Positions 33,195-46,200 of a DNA stretch of 64,000 nucleotides are shown here, piece by piece. The DNA is from Guillardia theta CCMP2712. Its lineage: Eukaryota > Cryptophyceae > Pyrenomonadales > Geminigeraceae. The DNA is taken from the NCBI RefSeq assembly GCF_000315625.1, contig NW_005434671.1, positions 306,344 to 370,343 of the forward strand. Direction: 5' to 3'. Positions within the stretch are counted from its first letter, which is position 1, and every line of letters starts with the position of its first letter. Made by a program: the position numbers and the translations under genes. The notes under the pieces were generated by a model. The model saw nothing but the letters and a program-made list of their open reading frames with translations. It had not been told where the DNA came from and did no database searches.

Positions 33195-36100
33195 ATGCAG
33201 ACGGTGGATTTTCTGTTTGCCCTCCTCGTGGTAGTACTTCCATCAATAAGCTTTCAGCAAACCATGGATATCTCTGAGACATGTGAAGGTCTGACTGTGC
33301 TCACTGAAGTTCAAGGTTCCTTCGGAGTCGGAGATCCTTACGACGACAACTTGAATTGCGGGTGGATCATTCAGCCTCCTAACGCAGTGTCGATCCAACT
33401 TGAGATAGAGTACAAGGTCGAGTATGGCTACGACTATCTCGACATCACTTACTACAATGCAACTAAGGGTGGCTTGGTGTATGCATTTCCTTCTCTCATG
33501 ACTGGCCCTTCGTACAGCTCAGCTTTGCACGTCGTGACTCTCAAGACTGATCGAGTGTATGTCTACTTCTACAGTGACGATATTGTGACGGATCAAGGAT
33601 TTAATATCTACTACTCTGCTACGACCTCCGATTCTGGATGTAACATGTGGGCTGCTCAGTCATCAGGCAACATCGTGATCAGCAAGTCCGCGTCTGTCAT
33701 GACTCCATCGCTCTGCAGCTGGTTTGCGTACTCGGACGTTCAGTCTGAAAGCGGTCCAAAAACTAAATTCCAAGTGGATCGATTTTTGACTCCATCATTG
33801 GATGCTGGATACTTTTACTTGAGCCTGTGGACGTGCAACTCGCTCATTCCCCTTGCGGATCAGATCATGTTGAGCCCTTGGTCCGACTGCGTCTCGCAGG
33901 TCGAGACAGATTCGTTGCAGGTCGGACAGAGCGTGGTGGCGGAGCGAATGCACAGCATAGCGTTCGCATACCACTATTCTACGTCGTATGACTTCTCAGC
34001 AACATCCTACACGAGCGCAGACAAGAATCAAGGATGTTGCTGGCTCTCTTCTCTCGCGGCAGGCAGCGCCTTCCAGGAGCAGTGCAGCAGTCAGACTAGT
34101 TACACTTCACTCACCACGTGCCTCGAGAACGCCATTTTCAGTTCAAGGTACTACGGGTTGAGCAACGCCTACTTCACACAGTCCAATGGCTTCTACAGCA
34201 GTTCGTCGAGCAGTTACAATTCAAGAGCGTACAAGAACCCACTTCCAATGCAGCAGTTTCATGCTATGCGGGTCAATGCGTCAAAGAATGATGCTCGCCG
34301 CCAACTACAGCAGACCACCGGCATGTATGACGTCATCATCTCCTACACCCTTGCTTGCGGCACCGGGTCGATCACGCTGAGTAACGGACAGTGCTTGGAG
34401 TGTCCGATGAACACGTTTGTCAACGGCTCCCGGTGCAGTGCTTGCCCCCCAAACTCTTTCACATTGCAGAACGGGTCGTCATATTGTCTGTGCACATCCG
34501 GGCACATGTATGACTCGAGCTCGAGTGCATGCGTCGCATGCCCCTCAGGCAAGTACAGCATGAAGGAGACGGTTGTCGTCGTTCGTGACTACTCCGTTGA
34601 CATGGAAGTGATTGGCCGAGCGCTCAGTGATGTTCAGTTTGAAGCGATCTACGCCAGCGAGCTAGAGGCCCATCTACAAAGCAACCCGAGGCTGGTCATT
34701 GTACCTTCTTATGCCGTTGAATACGATAGCACGTATTTGTCACTGCTCTACTATTACATCATGCGAGGAGGTACGGTTGTGCTGCTAGACGCCACGAGCG
34801 GAATGTACACTGCCAGCTACATGGGAGTCTATCTTAACTATCAGTACATGTGGGACATGTCTTCACCTGCGGGCAACGATACTTGCGTTGCATCCTACAC
34901 CCTACAGTATGCTCCCTGCATCAGCTCGTTGTATTCCTATTACGACATCACAGTCTCTACTGTGTATCAAGGCCAGTACCAAAGTGACTGCACAACAGTG
35001 TGGGAGGCCGACTACGGTTCCGGGCGGCTGGTAGGCATCACCTTCTCATACCAGTATCAGGATAATTCATGGGGAGCACTGCTACGAGACGTTTCAACCT
35101 CTCGGCCAGACAACGCAGCGTGCGAAGAGAGCGCCTGTCGCAGTTGTCCTCTGGGGAAGAGCGTTGCTGGAGTAGGAAGCTCCTTGAGTGACTGTCAGTG
35201 TGACAAGGGATATACCCACAGCTACTCCACGGGCGACTGCGTGCCATGCGTAGCAGGGACATACAAGAATACGGTTGGCAGCGGGGACTGTCTGTCTTGT
35301 CCGATCAACTCCTTCTCTATTGCCGCAGGCAGCAAAGATGTCAGCGCGTGCCTGTGCCAAGCTCAGTACTTTCTGAATGGTAGCAATTGCTCAGCATGTC
35401 CTCCAAGCACTCGCAAGCCGACCATCGGGAATGAAGCTTGCCAGCCCTGTTCGACGAATGCAGACTCTTCGTGTCAGTGCTATGCTGGGTATGAGAACTA
35501 CAGCTGCACACCATGCCTGCCAGGGAAGTACAAGGATGTGCCGGGGAGCGGATCATGCCAGACTTGCCCTGGAAGCTTCAAGTCATCATTGCAAGGAGCC
35601 AAGAGCGTCGCAGACTGCGTGTGTGCAGCAGGGTACACGCAGGGGGCCGATGGCTTTTGTGTGCCGTGCGAGGCAGGGAAGTACAAGAACTTCGTTGGCA
35701 ACTCGGGATGTCTTGCCTGCCCCGCGACCATGAGCTCGTTCCCAGGAAGCGCCAACTGCTCTTGCATGCAAGGCTTCGAGCCCTCAGGAGGAGGATGCGT
35801 GATGTGCGCGAGCCAGTACTACAAGAGTACGGTTGGGAACGTCTCCTGCCGCCTGTGCGACAGTCTCTACACGTCAGGAGCGGACCGTCGGTCATGCATT
35901 TGCTCTGCTGGGAACGGATTCAACAGCGCCAGCCAAGTTTGTCAGACATGCGCAGTCGGAACGTTCAAATCGCAGGCAGGAAATTTGACATGCACCACAT
36001 GCCCCCTGTCGTCTTCGACTGCCTCTACTGGAGCTACAGTCATAAATCAATGTATCTGTCAGAAGGGCTACACCAACTCTAGCGTCCTTGAAAAATGCTC

Positions 36101-39100
36101 GCAATGCGCACCCGGTCAGTACAAGCCTACGCTAGGAAACACAACCTGCAGCGTGTGCAATGAAAACTCCAACAGTGTGGCAGGCAGCAGCGAAATATCT
36201 GATTGCAAGTGCAACGGGGGATACGGGAAGCAGCTGCAGAACCCTCAGCTTAGCAGCAACTTCGTTGGCAGCTTCAAAGACAACAAGTGCGGCATTTGTC
36301 CCAAGGGAGCATACAGTGGAGCAGCAGACGACATCTGTCGCTCTTGTCCAGAATCCTCGACATCATCGGTAGGGTCGGCAGACATCACAAGCTGTCTTTG
36401 CGATGCAGGAAAATATGCCTCCTTCACCTTCACCACGACTAGTGTGTCCATGTCCTGCTTGGCTTGTGCGGCAGGCACGTTCAGCAAAGCAGGAGCGCTG
36501 AAATGCACTCCTTGCAACGTGTGTGAGTTTGGCCTGGTGAAAGACAGCGTCTCAGTGTGCCCAGACATCAAGTGCGTCGCTTGTGCGAGTGGCAAGTACT
36601 ATGACGCTTCCTCCTCCTCATGTCTGGCCTGCAACAACTGCACTGGAGGGACTGTGAGGGAATGCGGCACACTTGAGAACAGCATCTGCCGCGACTCTTC
36701 CTACGGCACTTGCACAGCATGCGCTGCCGGGACGTACCTCTCCTCCAAGACTACCTGCTCTTGCCAGAGCTGTCAAACTTGCCCGGCTGGAACCGTCCGG
36801 ATCAACTGCGGGACGTTGAAAGCAGACGGGACGTACAGCCTGGGAGAATGTGTTGCTTGTGAGAAAGGCTTCTACAGCCCGACGGCCAACAGCGCACGAT
36901 GCTTGTCATGCCCGCCCGGACATTACTCGGCTGTGTCCGGTAGTTCTGAGTGTGTACAATGCCCAGCCAACACGTACAGCGATCGGGCAGGCAACGGCTC
37001 GACCGCCTGCTCTGACTGCACGGCCAACACGATCTCCTCTCCTGGAAGCACTGCGTGCGCGTGCAAGCAAGGCTACAAAGGCTTCGGCGATCAATGCTCC
37101 GTGTGTCCGGTAGGAGAGTACAACAACAAGACCGGCAGCTCGTCATGTCTTTCGTGTCCGCAGTACCAGACAACCGTCGCTGAGGGCTCCACGAGCCTGA
37201 CAGACTGCAGGTGCGTCATGGGATACAGCTTGCTGAGTGGCCAGTGTGTGGGATGTCCCGCAGGCAAGTACAAGGACCAGGTGGGCTCGGGGGCATGCGC
37301 CGACTGCCCTGCAGACAAGTACTCTGCCGCCGCAGCAACCTTTTGCGAGCAATGCACCGCACACTCGACGAGCAGGGCAGGCAGCTCCAAGCAGATGTGC
37401 CTTTGCGTCGCGGGCTACACCAGCTCGGGGGAGGGGACTTGCCTGCCCTGTGCCAGAGGAAGCTACTCGGGGGCCCTCAACGTCTCGTGCGTCAAGTGTG
37501 CGGAGGGGACGTACAACGGAGATGCGGGAAGCTCTTACTGCATGCTCTGCCCGGCTCGTACAGGGTCGCCTGAAGGAAGCATCTCCATCGCCAACTGCTC
37601 GTGCAAAGCTGGGTACGCCGGGTCCGGGCTCTCCTGCTACTCGTGTCCGGGAGGATCGTACAAGCCGTACCGGGGGGATGGCTTGTGCCAGATGTGCGGA
37701 CCGACTTCCAACTGCTCCATCGGATACTTCAAGCCCGACTGCCCCGAGGGATCCAGCGCAGACACGCCTTGCCTGCCTTGCACTCGGAAGCCCCAGGACA
37801 GCAAGTTCACGAGTAACGGAGGAAACAGCGACAGCTGCAGCTACAAGTGCAACGCAGGATTCCAGTACAACTGTCAAACCGACAGCTGCCAGGTGTGTCA
37901 ACCAGGCGTGGAGTACTACTCCACTACCGCTGAAGTCTGCAAGTCATGTCCGACAGGAGCGACTTGCGACGGTCAGAACTTGATCCCCAAGGTTGCTGGG
38001 GCTGTTTGGCAGCTTCATGATGGAGTCTACCGCATCGACTCCTGCCCAGCTGGCTACATCCTTGTCCGCAAGCGCGACGAGCCTCTGCTGGACGAGTGTA
38101 TCATGTGCCCGACCAACTACTACAGCCCGGTCGCCTCCGACTTCGACGCCGGCATCCAGTCGGTCGAGAAGGCTTCGACCGCACTCAGCCTGTGCATCCC
38201 CTGCAACCTGCAGATGGTAGACTGTCCCGGAGGAAGTCAGCAGATAGCCAAGGAAGGGTACTGGACATTGAACTCAGTCACTGCGAGGAGGGCCAAGGGC
38301 AACAGCACCCTCTCCGTCCCTGTCTACCGCTGCCCTCCGTCAGCCTGTCAGTCGGCAAACAACTGCACCAAGGGACGCAAGGGAGTGCTCTGCGCTCTGT
38401 GCGATGACGGGTACTTCATGGCGGGGTCAGCGTATGGTAAGTTGCGGCGGGAAGTTTCAGGGGCCGATTGATGACGTGGCACCGCAGGAGCGGAGTGCAA
38501 GCCGTGCGCGGGCAACTTCCAGTCGTTCCAGAAGATTGGACAGGCGCTGTTTGCGCTAGGGATGGTGGGAGTATGGTTCGTGCTAGTGGTGATGCCGCTG
38601 CTGGGGCTGTCCAAGGAGGAGAAGGCGGCGACAACGACGTTCTCGATGATCAAGGGGCAGCTGATGCAGATCTGGGAATACATTAGGGTTGCCATCAGCT
38701 TCATGCAGGTAAGAAAAGGTGGAGAGACGGCGGCAGGTGCGCTGACAGACGTCAGGTGACCTCGTCCTTCGCTACCTCCTTCAACGTGCCATGGCCTGTC
38801 GAGATCAGCGACATCTTGTCGTTAGCGACTGCGTTCAAGTATGAGCAGCTGGGAAGCAAGTGGGGACGAGGAGAGTGACTTGTGTGCAGGTTTGATCTGT
38901 TCGCGTTCTCGGGGATGCACTGCCTGCTGGCGGGGATGTCGTACTCGGACAAGGTGAACCTGTACGGCATCGGGCCGGTGGTGACGGGATTCTTCCTCTA
39001 CCTCCCTGTGATCTTCGTGAGGAAAGTCGGGCCCAAGGCGATCAGCGAGGACAGCTACCTGCCGCTGTGCGCGATGGACCGATTCATCAAGTGGTTTCGG

Positions 39101-42100
39101 AGTTGTTGGGGAAGGATGTCATCGAGAACGTCGGCAGAGGGTGAAGGAGCGGTCAAGCCAAACCTCGCTTCCAATCATGAGGGGATGACGGAAGAGGAAA
39201 TCGAAGAGCAGGTCAGGCTGATCAACAAGTACAACGCGCACGTGCGGGAGCGAGTTTGGTTCTGGCTCCTGTTCTGGTGAGGACGAGGGAGAAGAAGAAG
39301 GGAGGAGAGGAGAGGGAGGGGATGCCTGACGGCTGCCCAGGTGCTTCCTGATCTACCCGCTGCTGTCCATCTTCGCCACTTCGGGGTTGGTCTGCACGAC
39401 TGTGGGGGACAAGAGATACCTGCTCATCGACTTCGAGGTCGACTGTCCTCTCGACAACATGCAGCACCCGCTGTTCTGGAAGATCCTCTTTCTTCTCATC
39501 GGGTATCCCTTCGGCCTGCCTGTCTTCTTCGTCTGGACGTTATGGAGGCACGAGGTGCCGCGGCTGGCAAACATCAAGTACAACAACCTGCTCTTCATAG
39601 AGGTGCTCAAGGAGTACAAGACCAAGAGCGAGAGCAAGGGCAAGAGCAACTCCGGGCTCATCGCCAAGATATCTTCACTGCTCAACAGCGACTCGTTCTG
39701 GCAGAACCGCCTCCTCATCACGCAGAACCTCTCGACAACGCAGCTGGAGGAAGTCCTCAACTTCAAGTGCGTCTCGTCGGCTGCTGTGATGCTGTGCTGA
39801 CGTGGCCATGCAGCTGGTGGACAGGAGGGGCGAAGCAAGAGCTGGACGTCAGCTCAAAGGTAGCTAGAGGGGCAACGGGTTCGCAGCTGACTTGATGACG
39901 TGCGTAGGGATGGGTTTTCGGGACGAGCGGGACGAAGGGAGAGGAAGGGAAAGCGAAGGAGAAAGAGATCGGGGAGGCGCAGAGGAAGGAGAGGGAGGAC
40001 AACAAGGTCAGAATCTTGAGCAGCATCCGGCAATGGTACGATGACATGAGCAAAGCCATGGATGGCTCGAGCGAGGAGGGCAGGATGATCTACCGGAGAC
40101 GGCAGGAATGGTGCAAGACCGTGTTCAGGTGGATCGACGAGCTGGAGGGGAGCTGGTTCGACGAGCGATACCCGATGGGAAAGGACGGGCAGGACCTGGC
40201 CAAGAGCATCTTCTTCATCAACAACCAGCTGTACGACGAGGCAAGGTCCCTCGTCCTCCTCGGTCAGGAGGTGCTCGACCGAAAGAGAGCCGAGCTGGAA
40301 GCCGAAGCCAAGAGGAACAAGGGCGAGGAAGATGAGACAGCGGCAGGCGACGCGATCGAGCTGGAGCAAGCGAGGGAGAACGTGAGGACGACTAAGTACA
40401 TGATGAGGATCTGCGAGTCGCTCTGGACCTACGAGACGTGCAAGAGGCTGGACGTTGACAGTGAGGGGCAGGCAGAGAGCGACACGGAAGGAGCGAGGGG
40501 AGGAGGAGACGTGGAGGAGATGCTACGAGGAGAGCAGACCCTCAGCTTAGAGACTGTCATGGACAGCGAGGAGTTCTGGAGCTGCATGGAGACCTCGCGG
40601 ACTGGAGGAAGGAGAGGAGCGTCGAAGAGGGCGGGGGAGGTAGACATAGAGGAGCTTCAGAGCGGCTTCGTCAAGATGAGCTGGTACAACTTCTTCGGGG
40701 AGCCCAGCAAGGCAAACGCCAAGACCCTCTACGACTCCATGTCGCTCCCTGGATGGAATCGTGCTTATCCCGCAGGGCCTGCCCGCATGCACAACTGGCT
40801 GGGGTACTTCGATGGTAAGGAGGAGGAAGGTGAGGGTGCGAGTGCGGAGGAGACGCAGGAGCTCGAGCACGAGGCTCGCAATGAGCGGCAGAGGCGGAGA
40901 GCGGCTCTGAAGAGAGCGGCTCTGAAGTTCTTCGAGGAGGAGAACATCAAGTCTTCGTTCCCGATGCCGCTGGAAGTGATCGTTCATCGCATGCAGGAGG
41001 TCAAGCTCAAGGAAGCGATTATCCTCCTGGGGAAGCGCCTCGAGTTCCAGGGGGTGCTGGCAGTTCCTATCTGCCGATGGCTCACCCCCGACGAGATCCA
41101 GTCGATGGAGGATCAGCTGACAGAGGCCGAGGACTCGACGAGCAAGGAGGAGGAGGGAGAGACTGTGGGGGTGAACCCGAGCGAGGGAGGACAGAACAAC
41201 ATGCAGCAGGGGCCGGGGAGGAAGGTGGTTGTGGTCAACGACGACTACTTCCAAGTCGAGAAGGTCGCTGTCAACCAAGCAGGCTTTATTTTCAAGGCCT
41301 ATAAGGTACCAGCGTACTGGGGGAGGCGGAGGAGGCTGACGGGCTGCAGGCAAACTACTGGTACTTCGAGCTGGTAGAGATGCTGAGGAAGTACGCGGAG
41401 GGAGGGGGGGTACTGCTGGGAGAGCTGACAGACGTGCTCGGTGCAGGTTCCTCATGATGGGCACTGTCAACTTCATCTACCCGGAGTCGCCGCAGCAGCT
41501 AGCAGCTGGCTTCGTCATCAGTTTGTTCTCGCTGCTGCTGGCCATTTACTTGTCCCCGTACATCAACCGCAAGCTCAACTTTGCCTACCAAGCAGCGCTC
41601 TTCACGCAGACACTGACGCTCTTCTGTAAGTGAACCTTGTATCAATCCCCGTCTGTACGATCATCTTCCTCTCCCTCTCCCTCTCCCTCTCCCTCTCCCT
41701 CTCCCTCTCCCTCTCCCTCTCCCTCTCCCTCTCCCTCTCCCTCTCCCTCTCCCTCTCCCTCTCCCTCTCCCTCTCCCTCTCCCTCTCCCTCCCGTCCGAC
41801 CGCAGCCTCCTGACACCGTTGCCGATGCAGACGCAATCATGCTTCACATCCAGACGTGAGAGGCTGGGAGGGTCCGACGGCTGTCTGACTGTCTGACTGT
41901 TGCAGGATGCAAGGGAGCCTCGACGAGACCGTGACTGATCCGTCGGCCACCAAGGTGATGACAGCCATTGTGCTCCTCCTCAACTTCAGCATCGTCGCTC
42001 TCCCGTGGGTCATCTGGAGCATGGACAACGATGCGGTCAGCCAGGCCAAGTCCCATCTCTTCCGCTTCTCCTTCACGCGCAAGTGGATCTCTCGGCTGGT

Positions 42101-42494
42101 GAGAGGAGGGAGGGCTCTGGTCCTGCTCTGACGTTCGTCCTTGGCGCAGGGAAAGAAGCTGGCGGCGAGGAAGCTGCTCAACCAGATCAAGAACTTCGTG
42201 CTCTACCCCGTCCATGCCGCTGACCCCCAGACCTTGAGAGGACGGGCACTGACTGGTCGGGGCAGAGCAGCGCAGCAGGAACGAGTAGCGGGAGGGGAGG
42301 GAGAGGCCCCGAGAGATCACGTGCTCGAGATCAGCTCGCAGATTTTTCTTCCCCCGCAGGCCGAGGAGGTGGAGGGTCTGGCGGGTGCGCCAGGGACGGA
42401 GGTCAGCTCAGACGTACAGCCGGAGGAAGTGAAGCAGGGGGAGGAGGAAGCAACTATCCTGCCGGGGGGCGTGAAGGACAGTGCCGCACCTTGA
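33195..42494 (+). CDS. Large multi-membrane surface protein: CUB, cysteine-rich ephrin-receptor-like (GCC2/GCC3) repeats, C-terminal TM bundle
   Basis: The ATG at 33195 starts a signal peptide (MQTVDFLFALLVVVLPSI). A first exon of about 5.2 kb encodes a CUB domain (residues about 28-150: CEGLTVLTEVQGSFGVGDPY, YDYLDITYYNATKGG). From about residue 390 there are many Cys-rich units of the form C..C..G.Y(K/S)...G...C..C (for example CVPCEAGKYKNFVGNSGCLA), matching GCC2_GCC3/TNFR-like repeats. Residues about 459-635 are a non-Cys inserted domain. After the intron at about 38438, later exons encode several transmembrane helices (ALFALGMVGVWFVLVVMPLL; FLIYPLLSIFATSGLVC; ILFLLIGYPFGLPVFFVWTL; AAGFVISLFSLLLAIYL; AIVLLLNFSIVALPWVIW). 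Between TM helices is a charged cytoplasmic-like region (40000-41370). TGA is at 42492-42494. Domain order resembles expanded protist GCC2/GCC3 surface proteins with a channel- or receptor-like membrane part. The function is unknown. Confidence 0.85.
41669..41790. repeat. (CTCCCT)n hexanucleotide microsatellite in an intron
   Basis: About 20 near-perfect CTCCCT units lie in the intron after the exon ending ...TLTLF, within the CUB/cysteine-rich gene. It follows the donor GTAAGTGAACC. Confidence 0.95.
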
Positions 42495-43256
42495 GAATTA
42501 TGAAACTTCGGTAACTGTTAAATTGAGTGATCAAGAAAGTTTTGAATAAACTCAAAAATATCAAAAACCGTGACAAGGGGAATGTAGTTGACTCTCCATC
42601 TCGATCTCCGCGTCTACTCACGAGTCAGACTAGGCTTGACTATCATTATCAGGCTGGGACAGAAACCGTTCAGTGAACGCCCATCCGACCGGCAGACTCC
42701 GGTTGGCCTGCCCCCCTGCTGCTCCTCGGGGCCCGGGCACAGTGACACGACTGAAAGACCAGCCAGGCTGACTCAGTGACACACGAGGCTTGGAGCAGCC
42801 TGCAGCGGCATGCGACACGACCGTCGGACACTGACGGTGCCGGTCCGATCGCGTGCCATCGGACTCTCAGTCACAGTCAAAATGACTCGGAAGGGGAATA
42901 TTACATCTGTAACTGCTCTGTAACGGATTCGGAAGTCGAAGGGCCCAATGGCAGTGAGCGAGAAGTCGGAAGCGATGAGGAGCAAGGCGAGCGATCAGGT
43001 GGATATGGCGAGAGTCATCGCGATGAGGAGGATAAGTGAATGAACATATGCTCAAACAATCTTCAGTTGCATTAGGCGTCATGCCGTCGCAGCTTTTCAA
43101 GTTCACATGTAGCGTATCTTTTTGAATTGTACACAAGGATTGGGTTCGCTGGGCGTAGAGTCTGATCAGGCTTGTACATATTACCATCAGCACAGGAGAT
43201 CGCGGGTCTGTTTGCTTCTAGAATCAAATTGTGCCCCTCGCTGTGAAGAAAGCATA
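42495..43256. other. Intergenic region with a GC-rich block
   Basis: This 762-bp spacer runs between two plus-strand genes. It holds an AT-rich start (possible 3' UTR, TGAATAAACTC near 42542) and a GC-rich block at about 42660-42870 with repeated CAGTGACAC words. No gene is supported. Confidence 0.4.
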
Positions 43257-46200
43257 ATGAAAAAGACAGTCAGATCGAAAAGCACCAGGGCCTCCAGGCG
43301 TCCAAGCATCTGGCATGGCGGCCTGAGACCTCAGAGATGGTTCACGTTAAGTGACGAGGATGCATCTATCAGGCACAAGTCTCTCTTAGAGACAGCGAAT
43401 GTATGAACCTTGCTGGGATATCTAAAAGTTGGTAACTGACCATCATCTGGGTTTTCAGGTCGTGAAGCGAGTGTATGAGCAAGGATTGAGTTCAGCTCTG
43501 CAGGCAGCAAGCATGCTGAACTTCAACGGGTGCTCGATGGACTCGATGTTTGAGTGTGTCTTCAAGCTCGTCATCACCACCTCGGGGCTTCGCTTTGATC
43601 GAGAAGTGCAAGACGCGTTGATCGCGTCGATAGCCAAAGACCTGAGCTCATCAACCCATGGCGCGACGCATGAGGGGCCGCAACCCCCCGTCGATGTCCT
43701 GCCTGCTGATGTACAGGTCTTCTCGGTAGAAGAGAAACTTCACCACGACGATCGTCACTCGTCTAGGATATGCGCGTCTGTGAGCATTGTGGCGTTCTGC
43801 AAGGAAGATGCCCTGGGGATTCAAACTCGATTACAGGCGATGCTGATAAAGCATCAAGATCGTTGGGTTTGGTTGTCTTTGAAATCTACATTCGAGGAGC
43901 TTTTCTTTGCTGTCGAAGACATGGGTCAAGGAACATCTTTGACGGAAGTGGAGGTGTCAGGCCTGCCTGTGTTGGAGGAGATGGCAACGCCAGTGGTGAA
44001 GAGAGCATGCGCGCATGCCGACCTCAACCTTGTGGATCCTTGTGAAGATGCGCAGCAGGAGAGGACCGTACTACTCGTTGGGGGAAGAAACCCTTGCAAG
44101 AATGACTTGTTCAAGTGGCTTGCTGGGATGAACCCGTCGGACTCGTTCCTCCATGACCAACTCAACAGCGACCACAAGTTCACCATTGCCTGCGAGTCAA
44201 CGGACCCGCTCCTGTTTCGAGCTCCCAAGATCGCGCATGCGATCACAAAATTTCATGCTGAGTGCAAGGCGCTCGAGGTGGCGCACCTGGACAACCTCAT
44301 TGCAATGATAGCAGACAAGGTCAAGGTCGGGGGGTATCAATCGACCATGCGAGCAGCTGAGTTCATCAAACTCGTCACGACCGTGGGATTCGGAGAAGAT
44401 GCCCTTGTTGACGGGGTCTTGACGTCTGAAGAAGAGCAGTTTCTTGTCAAGACTCTTGCGCTGAACGACGACGAGCAGCTCTTGCTCTGTGAGATCGAAG
44501 ATTGCCTCCTGACCTTGCGGACACAACTCGCTGATACGTCGAGCGAGATGTCAGGGAAAGGAGGAGGAGGAGGAGGGGCGAGAGGAGGACACGCGCAGTC
44601 CTCAGTCTTTGGTGAGCATGAGGAGCTGGATATCGACAGGCTGAACATGCAGGCAAAGAAGATCGAAGAGGACATGAAGAGAGATCAGAAGAAGGTCAAG
44701 GACAAGGAGGCAGAGGTGAAGGCGCGACAGGCGGCGGAGAAACTGAAGAAGAAGTACTTGGCGATGGCGAGCGCCGCTGCAGAGAAGCTCAATGCTGCTC
44801 AGGCGACCATGAAGGCGAATCAGGAGATTCTAGAGGCAAAGAATGCAAACGACAAGGCTGTGAAGAAAGCTCAAAGCAACCTGATCACCGTCGAGAAGAC
44901 CATCGCGATGGCTAAGAAGCAACTTGCCGAGGCCAACAAGCAGCATGATGCTGTTGTATCTGCTATGAACGCCATGAGTGAATTCCGGGCGTTGGGAGGA
45001 GGAGAAGGTAAGAGGTATGAGAGCGAAAAGCAGGTGGTAGACGAAATCCATTGGATGCTGCGCTCGGGCATCCTCGATAGCCTCTCCTCTTGCTTCAAGG
45101 ATGCCCAATCGGAGGAAGGGACGAGACTCTCCATCCGGCACTGCGTGGAGGCGATGAGAAAGGCGTTCGAGGATCGCGGAGTTTCGATCCCCTCCTACTG
45201 GCTAGGGAGGATGCTGGCGAGCTTTGACTGGGAAGGCGACGGATTTCTGGACAAGGCCGAGCTCCTGGAACACTTCGATACCAGCGACTTTGCGTCGAGG
45301 AGGAGGAGGGTTGCGTCTCTGTGCGGGCTGCCCTGCATGGCGATGTACAACGGAGGAGGAAGAGTGTTCATGCTCAGCCCCGAGGAGAGCAAGATCTGGA
45401 GGGCAAACCCGCAGCAGGATGCAACGGCGGCAAATCAGTTGTACGAGGCGACCATAGTGAAGGAGTTTGCAAACAACAAGATCGGCGTCAAATTCTCCCA
45501 CCGCAGGGAGTCACCTGCGCCAGCGCAGGCAGTGCAGGAGCGAATCCTTTACAAGCAGTTCAGCGACTTTCCCGGCGAAGATTTCTTCCTACTGCAGACC
45601 TGCCGCCCGGAGGAAGTGATGCTGCGCACGGTGAAGAGAGGAGCCAACGCCCTCATGCTCCTGACGCACTCGGAGCTGCACAGCAAGCAGACGGAGCTGG
45701 TGAGCATGCTGCAGCGGGAGCTTGTGAAGAAGACTCTGCTGTCGGGGAGGAAGGAGAACGACGTGCTCAGCATGCAGATCCTCGAGGCCCTGGCGACAGC
45801 AGACAGGGAGAAGATTGTGTCGAGCATGCTGACGTTCTGGAACGTCAACTGCAGGGGGAGCAGCGTTGGTGGGGCAGCCGGCGACGAGAGGAGGGTGAAG
45901 GAGGTGGAGGAGAGGAAGAAGATGATCGCTTCTCTCACCGAGGGCAGCGACGAAGCGCTCAAGTCCATCCTCCAGACGAGCTCGCAAGTCCCTCTGACCC
46001 GCTTCATGGCTGGCAGCGTCTGCCTGTCCTTCAACAGCCTCCCTCAGCACTGTCGCCCGACCCTCGTGCAGGCCCCAGAGCTGATTGCTGGCAGCCAGGT
46101 GCGGGAGGACTCGAGCATGGACATCCTGCAGACTATCCGGAACTTCTTCCCGGACCCGAGCTCGTCCGAGAGCCTGGAGCAGCAGATCAGGAAGAAATTC

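Noticed and set aside
35094-37901. Antisense ORFs over the cysteine-rich exon
   Set aside because: Codon periodicity and Cys spacing support only the plus strand.
41602-41896. ORFs across the CTCCCT repeat (RERERE or SLSLSL)
   Set aside because: Pure repeat translation inside an intron.
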